A DNA stretch of 20,168 bases, from NCBI GenBank assembly GCA_020866945.1, contig JAJBVW010000035.1, forward strand, positions 2,869-23,036. The letters are read 5' to 3'. Source of the DNA: Oscillospiraceae bacterium (GTDB lineage: Bacteria; Bacillota; Clostridia; Oscillospirales; Oscillospiraceae). Of the stretch, positions 15,758 to 20,168 are shown one piece after another (positions within the stretch are counted from its first letter, which is position 1; the number at the start of each line of letters is the position of its first letter). The notes beneath the pieces are model-generated. The model saw only the letters and a program-made list of their open reading frames with translations, was not told the origin of the DNA and ran no database searches. Both the position numbers and the translations under genes were made by a program.

Positions 15758-16519
15758 TCAGTCCGGGGTAACGTGCACGGCAGTGCCCTCCGACACATCT
15801 ATGGAGCCGGTCAGGTCGTCGTCTATCTGCATCATGGCGCTGAGTATCATGCGGAGCTTATATTCCGTGTTGCCGCTGGAGCCCATCTTCACCGTGAAGC
15901 GGCCCAGGTATTCGAAGGTAGGACTCGCCGCGTTTTCCATGTCTATCGCGGTCACGTCCCCAATCATGTCCAGATCCTCCATGGCCCCCAAAAGCTCCTG
16001 CAAATAGGACAGCTTCAGGCTCTCATCCGAGGAGACCGTCATAATCTCCCCCGCAGTAGGAGAATCCGGCGTAATGTTCTGCACATGGATAAGGCCGGAA
16101 AGCTCGTCCGCCGTGACGGAACCAAGCAGCTTGCAGTTGGCCGTCATCATCCAGTACTGTCCCTCCCAGTCAACATAGGCCAGGGCAGAGCTTTCCTCAA
16201 TGGTGATGGTTATTTTATTGGGAAGGCTCCGCTCGATGCTGGCCGATTCCACCAGGGACAGGCGGGAAAAAATGCGGCTGGAGGCGTTCATCTGGTTGAT
16301 GAAAAACAGGTTATCGCCCTCGCTGATGCCGGAGGCCTCTATGACCTCCTCATCGGTGTAGGACACCGCCCCCACCACCTCTATTGTCTGCACCCGGAAG
16401 AACACGCCCATGCCAAAAACGATGGCAACGGCCACCAGCACGAACGACAGGGGCGCAAACAGGCTCCGCCGCCGGCCCTTGCTCTTCTGGGGCGCACCGT
16501 ATCTGTCTTGATTCGCCAA
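15758..16519 (-). CDS. ftsQ: Cell division protein FtsQ/DivIB
   Basis: This 253-residue single-pass membrane protein of the divisome stabilises the FtsB/FtsL partners. It has a short basic cytoplasmic N-terminus (KSKGRRR, 12-18), one transmembrane segment (about 20-41) and a POTRA domain (FFRVQTIEVVGAVSYTDEEV and on, about 40-110). A beta domain follows, with Y-x-x-WEGQYWMM in it. The start codon is a TTG at 16519. GAGG stands 8 bases before it, and that GAGG overlaps the murA stop (TGAGG), which couples the two genes. Position between murA and ftsZ in the division cluster supports the call. The POTRA proteins diverge quickly, so the name rests on topology plus context. Confidence 0.88.
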   Translation of the reverse strand: MANQDRYGAPQKSKGRRRSLFAPLSFVLVAVAIVFGMGVFFRVQTIEVVGAVSYTDEEVIEASGISEGDNLFFINQMNASSRIFSRLSLVESASIERSLPNKITITIEESSALAYVDWEGQYWMMTANCKLLGSVTADELSGLIHVQNITPDSPTAGEIMTVSSDESLKLSYLQELLGAMEDLDMIGDVTAIDMENAASPTFEYLGRFTVKMGSSGNTEYKLRMILSAMMQIDDDLTGSIDVSEGTAVHVTPD

Positions 16520-16529
16520 TGTATATACC

Positions 16530-17792
16530 TCAGTTCTCGGATTCGTATTTCATGACCTGTGCGCCCAGGGCGTTCAGGGCCTTATCCAGTCCCTCGTAGC
16601 CCCGCTCCACATGGCCCCGGTCAGTAACGGCGGTCTCTCCCTCCGCCCCAAGTCCGGCCAATATCAGGGACGCGCCGCCCCGCAAATCCTCCGCCAGCAC
16701 CGGCGCGCCGCACAGCCGCTCTACCCCAGTGACAATCGCCACGCGGCCCTCTGTCCGAATGCTCGCGCCCAGGCGCTTCAGTTCCTCCACCTGGCGATAA
16801 CGGTTGGTGAAGATATTCTCCACAAAGACCGTGGTTCCCGCCGCCTTTAGCGACGCAGCCATCATCAGCGGCTGCGCGTCCGTGGGAAAGCCTGGATATG
16901 GCCGGGTTATCACCGTGCGCCCCCCATGAAGCCGATTTGCGCAGCGTATCCGCAGGCGGTGTCTCTGCCGCTCCACATTGACCCCCATGTCCTCCAGGTT
17001 CTCGGTCACGCTCTCCGTATGGCTGGGGTCTATGCCCCGCAGCTCCACATCGCCCCCCGCGCAGGCGCAGGCGCACAGCATGGTGGCCGCCGCGATGCGG
17101 TCGGGCATAACCCTGTAGCCGGTGTGGGCAGTCGGAGTGAAGCTATGTATCGTCACGACAGGGGTTCCCGCCCCGTCTATGTCCGCCCCCAAAGCGCGGA
17201 GAAAGCTTTGCAAATCGACAATCTCCGGTTCCCGGGCGGCATTTGTGATGACCGTCTCCCCCTTTGCGGCGCAGGCGGCAATCATGGCGTTTTCCGTGGC
17301 CCCAACGCTCGGCAGCTCCAAATGGATGGTGCCGCCCCGCAGGGCCGGCGCGGAGCAAAATATCTCCCCGCCTTCTCCCTGAACGCGGCCTCCCAGCGCC
17401 TCCATCGCGCTCAGATGCAGGTCAATGGGCCGCGGCCCCAGCTCACATCCGCCGGGCATAGACAGCCGCGCCTCGCCGCAGCGGCCAAGCACCGCCCCAA
17501 GGAATATCACCGAGGAGCGCATTTCACGCATCAGCTCATGGGGAATGCTGCACCCTGTCATTGGCCGGGAATCCACCCGGATGATGTCCTCCTGCCGTTC
17601 CACCTGGCAGCCCAGGTGCCGCAGGATATTCAGCGACGCCTCCACATCCCGCAGGGCGGGACAGTTGGTAAGCTCCGTTTCACAGCCTGTTAATATCGTC
17701 GCCGCCAGGATTGGCAGCACAGCGTTTTTCGACCCCTGGATGGTCAGGCTCCCCTCCAGGGCGGAGCCGCCCTTTATCCGCCAAATGCTCAT
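16530..17792 (-). CDS. murA: UDP-N-acetylglucosamine 1-carboxyvinyltransferase MurA
   Basis: This 420-residue enzyme performs the first committed step of peptidoglycan synthesis, adding enolpyruvate from PEP to UDP-GlcNAc in the cytoplasm; it is the fosfomycin target. It has the usual K22 (GSKNAVLP, 20-27). The catalytic cysteine is C116 in PGGCELGPRPIDLHL, so the enzyme should be of the fosfomycin-sensitive Cys type rather than the Asp type. YPGFPTDAQP near 290-300 holds the conserved aspartate, and ENIFTNR follows. The ATG at 17792 is preceded by GGGAGGA with an 8-base gap. The gene is 99 bases downstream of murG, the largest gap inside this part of the cluster, and 10 bases before ftsQ. 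Firmicutes often have two murA paralogues; this is the division-cluster copy. Confidence 0.97.
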   Translation of the reverse strand: MSIWRIKGGSALEGSLTIQGSKNAVLPILAATILTGCETELTNCPALRDVEASLNILRHLGCQVERQEDIIRVDSRPMTGCSIPHELMREMRSSVIFLGAVLGRCGEARLSMPGGCELGPRPIDLHLSAMEALGGRVQGEGGEIFCSAPALRGGTIHLELPSVGATENAMIAACAAKGETVITNAAREPEIVDLQSFLRALGADIDGAGTPVVTIHSFTPTAHTGYRVMPDRIAAATMLCACACAGGDVELRGIDPSHTESVTENLEDMGVNVERQRHRLRIRCANRLHGGRTVITRPYPGFPTDAQPLMMAASLKAAGTTVFVENIFTNRYRQVEELKRLGASIRTEGRVAIVTGVERLCGAPVLAEDLRGGASLILAGLGAEGETAVTDRGHVERGYEGLDKALNALGAQVMKYESEN

Positions 17793-17891
17793 ATTCTGTC
17801 CTCCCTGCTGGTATGCTGCAACAAAATGTCACATCACATACTATGCGGGAAAAACAAAATCGTGCCGGAGTCATTTCTCTTCCGTTTGATT

Positions 17892-19019
17892 TTACTCCTT
17901 TTTGTCCTTCTGCGCAAGTCCCAGGACAATGGAGGTGATTCTGTCCGTGGCATCATCCACACCCAAATTGCGGCTCGCCATGTGCATCCGGGCCATGGCC
18001 TGCGGGTCATGGAGCAGACTCGTCACCTCATCATAGAGCGCCGCGCCGTCGATAGCGCCTTCCAGCAGCATACGGGCTGCCCCGGCATCCGCCAGGACGC
18101 GGGCGTTCTTCTCCTGGTGATTGTTGACGACGTTGGGGCTGGGAACAATCACCGCGGGCTTTCCGAGATAGGTCAGCTCGCTGATGGTAGAGGCCCCGCT
18201 GCGGCAGATGATAACGTCCGCCGCCGCCATGACCTTCGGCATATCATAAATATACTCCCGCACGTCCACGGCAGGAGAGGCGATATGCTCCTCCGTCAGC
18301 GCGGTCTGCACCCGTTCATAATACTGCTTGCCTGTGGCATATATCAGCCGGAAACCGGGCTTCGGCCCCATCCGACGGATAAAATCCATCATGACGCCAT
18401 TCATATAATCCGCGCCAAGCGAGCCGAACACTGCGAGCACAATCGGTTCCTGGGCGTCCATGCCAAGCTCCCGCCGGGCGCGGCCCTTGTCCGCCCCGCG
18501 AAAGTCCATGCGGACGGGCGTGCCTGTCACCTCCACCCTGTCCGGGTGGTGATAATAGCTCCGGCTGCCCTCAAAGCCTACAAGAATGCGATCCATCTTC
18601 TTTTCCAGCAGGCGGGTGGTCAGGCCAGGCACAGCGTTTGACTCATGCACCGCCGTAGGAACGCCCAGCGACGCCGCCGCTTTCAGAACAGGATAGCACA
18701 CATAGCCGCCGGTTCCGACAGCTACGTCCGGACGGAACTCCTTCAATATCCGCCGGGCCTGTACTGATGACTTCACCAGCCAGCCCAGGGTCTGTATGTT
18801 TTCCAGCATCATTTTGGGCCGCAGGCTCCGCTGGAAGCCAAATATGCGGACGGTTCGCAGGTCGTAGCCCTCCCGGGGCACCAGCTCCGTCTCCATTTGA
18901 TACTCAGCCCCGACGAACAGTATTTCCGCATCCGGGAGCAAATCACGTATCCGCCCAGCCACACCTAAGGCGGGATTGATGTGCCCCGCCGTTCCGCCGC
19001 AGGTAAATAAAAATCTCAT
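17892..19019 (-). CDS. murG: UDP-GlcNAc:lipid I N-acetylglucosaminyltransferase MurG
   Basis: This 375-residue GT-B enzyme sits on the inner membrane face and converts lipid I to lipid II. The first glycine loop is GGTAGHINPA at 8-17 (GGTGGHxxPA in most relatives). The GTGGY block is near 101-105, HESNAVPGLTTR near 125-136, FGSLGA as the second glycine loop (usually GGSxGA), CRSGASTISEL for UDP-GlcNAc binding and NHQEKNA near the end. All expected blocks are present with small substitutions. The start ATG follows the ftsW stop without a gap (TAAATG), and the GGAG ribosome site lies within the ftsW 3' end, so translation is coupled. The 99 bases after the stop contain no clear terminator, promoter or gene. 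Confidence 0.97.
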   Translation of the reverse strand: MRFLFTCGGTAGHINPALGVAGRIRDLLPDAEILFVGAEYQMETELVPREGYDLRTVRIFGFQRSLRPKMMLENIQTLGWLVKSSVQARRILKEFRPDVAVGTGGYVCYPVLKAAASLGVPTAVHESNAVPGLTTRLLEKKMDRILVGFEGSRSYYHHPDRVEVTGTPVRMDFRGADKGRARRELGMDAQEPIVLAVFGSLGADYMNGVMMDFIRRMGPKPGFRLIYATGKQYYERVQTALTEEHIASPAVDVREYIYDMPKVMAAADVIICRSGASTISELTYLGKPAVIVPSPNVVNNHQEKNARVLADAGAARMLLEGAIDGAALYDEVTSLLHDPQAMARMHMASRNLGVDDATDRITSIVLGLAQKDKKE

Positions 19020-20168
19020 TTACTTCTTCTCCGGAATGTCCCTGGAAAGGGACAGGATAATTCCCATCTCCGCCAGCTGGAGCATCAGCGCTGTGCCGCC
19101 ATAGCTGAAAAAGGGCAGGGATATGCCGGTGGTAGGGATTGTGTTCGTCACCACCGCAACGTTTAGTATCACCTGCAGGGCCAGATGGGTGGTCAGGCCC
19201 GCGCCCACCAGGCAGCTGTATCTGTCCCTGGCGTGCATGGAAAGCCAATAGCCCCGTATGATAAGCAAAGCAAACAGGCACAAAATCAGCATGGCCCCGA
19301 TATAGCCCAGTTCCTCGCAGACGACGGAAAAAATGAAGTCGTTATGCTCCTCCGGGAGATAGAGGTATTTCTGCCTGGAATTGCCAAGTCCCAGGCCAAG
19401 CAGTCCCCCGGAGCCAATCGTATACAAAGACTGGACAATCTGATAGCCGGTGTCGGAAGCGTCCGCCCATGGATCCAGCCACGCGGTCACACGATCCTGT
19501 ACATAGGAAAAGCCAAAATATCCCACTGCCGCCACGGCGCCCACCAGAACGAAGGCGATGACGAACCATTTCAGCGGCACGCCGCCCAGCCACAGCATAA
19601 CGATGCCGAGCGCCAGGATAATGATGATGCCGGACATATGCGGCTCCTCATACAGCAAAAAGCATATGGCTGCCAGTACAAAGACAAAGGGAACCAGTGA
19701 TTTTAGCGTGTTCAGCTTGCCTTTGTTTCGACATATGAGCGCGGCAAAATACAGCACAATGGCAATTTTTGCGACTTCTGAGGGCTGGAAGGTGGTGAAC
19801 CCCAGGTTTATCCAGCGCTTAGCGCCGTTCACGGTCTCGCCGACCAGCAGCACCAGCGCGAGCAAGACGATGGACACCAGCATAACGGCGCCAGAGAAGC
19901 GATAAAAGAAGCTCATGGGAAACCGGGACAGGAAGAACATAATTGCCACGCCCAGCAGCGCGAACAGAAACTGCCGGACAAAGTAATAGGTGGCGTTGCC
20001 TCCCGAGCCGCTGGATACGTCGTAATAGGCCCGGGCATAGCTGGCAGAAAGCACCATAATAACGCCGATGGTCAGCAGCAGAATGGTCAGCAGCGCAAAG
20101 GGCAGATCTACCGGCCCGCGTTCGATGGAGTCGTCGTAGGTATAATCGGCCAGGCGCGTATTCTCATA
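19020..20168 (-). CDS. ftsW: Lipid II polymerase / division protein FtsW (N-terminus cut by right edge)
   Basis: This SEDS-family peptidoglycan glycosyltransferase of the septum is partial, with 382 codons in the window. The frame stays open to base 20168 and reads ...RLADYTYDDSIERGPVDL followed by the first membrane segment, so the ATG at 20057 is inside TM1 and is not the start. The true start is beyond the window. About ten membrane segments are seen. SEDS motifs are RWINLGFTTFQPSEVAK, the EEHNDFIFSVVCEELG block containing the conserved catalytic aspartate, and the TGISLPFFSYGGT signature near the C-terminus. FtsW, RodA and SpoVE are close relatives; the place before murG, murA, ftsQ and ftsZ favours FtsW, but a SpoVE-like role in sporulation cannot be excluded. 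Confidence 0.95.
   Translation of the reverse strand, partial: YENTRLADYTYDDSIERGPVDLPFALLTILLLTIGVIMVLSASYARAYYDVSSGSGGNATYYFVRQFLFALLGVAIMFFLSRFPMSFFYRFSGAVMLVSIVLLALVLLVGETVNGAKRWINLGFTTFQPSEVAKIAIVLYFAALICRNKGKLNTLKSLVPFVFVLAAICFLLYEEPHMSGIIIILALGIVMLWLGGVPLKWFVIAFVLVGAVAAVGYFGFSYVQDRVTAWLDPWADASDTGYQIVQSLYTIGSGGLLGLGLGNSRQKYLYLPEEHNDFIFSVVCEELGYIGAMLILCLFALLIIRGYWLSMHARDRYSCLVGAGLTTHLALQVILNVAVVTNTIPTTGISLPFFSYGGTALMLQLAEMGIILSLSRDIPEKK

Noticed and set aside
17680..17874. 64-codon minus-strand frame starting in the murG-murA gap
   Set aside because: It overlaps the murA start in another frame and has no ribosome site or recognisable sequence.

Overview
This window looks like the chromosome of a moderately GC-rich, low-complexity-intergenic Firmicute, most likely a gut Clostridia of the Oscillospirales type. 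This is inferred from the gene content and order, AGGAGG-type ribosome sites, Firmicute-type GdpP and split MetH, and sigma-A promoters. It reads as core genome: there are no rRNA or tRNA genes, insertion sequences, CRISPR arrays or phage genes. No stretch of more than about 170 bases lacks a gene.

Layout from left to right. (1) At 1-768, on the minus strand, a stand-alone B12-dependent methionine synthase activation protein overlaps the start of a corrinoid methionine synthase that runs off the left edge. (2) At 933-1769, on the plus strand, a TtcA-like tRNA thiolase is divergent from that pair, with a recognisable promoter for each side. (3) At 1846-4870, on the minus strand, ychF is translationally coupled to an HGSNAT-type membrane acyltransferase and then to a PIG-V-like mannosyltransferase. 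(4) At 4933-12653, on the minus strand, a six-gene run gdpP-rplI-dnaB-tilS-hpt-ftsH has one good promoter in front of gdpP. It joins two loci that are separate in Bacillus subtilis (yybT-rplI-dnaC and tilS-hprT-ftsH). (5) At 12786-14290, on the plus strand, a sugar-phosphate nucleotidyltransferase with an unusual C-terminal tail is followed by a MarR regulator with its own promoter. (6) At 14442-20168, on the minus strand, lies the distal part of a division and cell-wall cluster: ftsW (cut by the right edge)-murG-murA-ftsQ-ftsZ, with ftsZ last and carrying its own promoter. No ftsA lies between ftsQ and ftsZ.

The genes cover peptidoglycan precursor synthesis and septation (MurA, MurG, FtsW, FtsQ, FtsZ), replication (DnaB), translation (L9, TilS, YchF, TtcA-like), purine salvage (Hpt), membrane proteolysis (FtsH), c-di-AMP turnover (GdpP) and methionine/B12 metabolism. 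I found no convincing new biological system. The points most worth checking are the nucleotidyltransferase with a phosphohexomutase-like tail, the coupled mannosyltransferase/acyltransferase pair behind ychF, and perfect short tandem duplications of the Shine-Dalgarno region in front of both ftsH and ftsZ.
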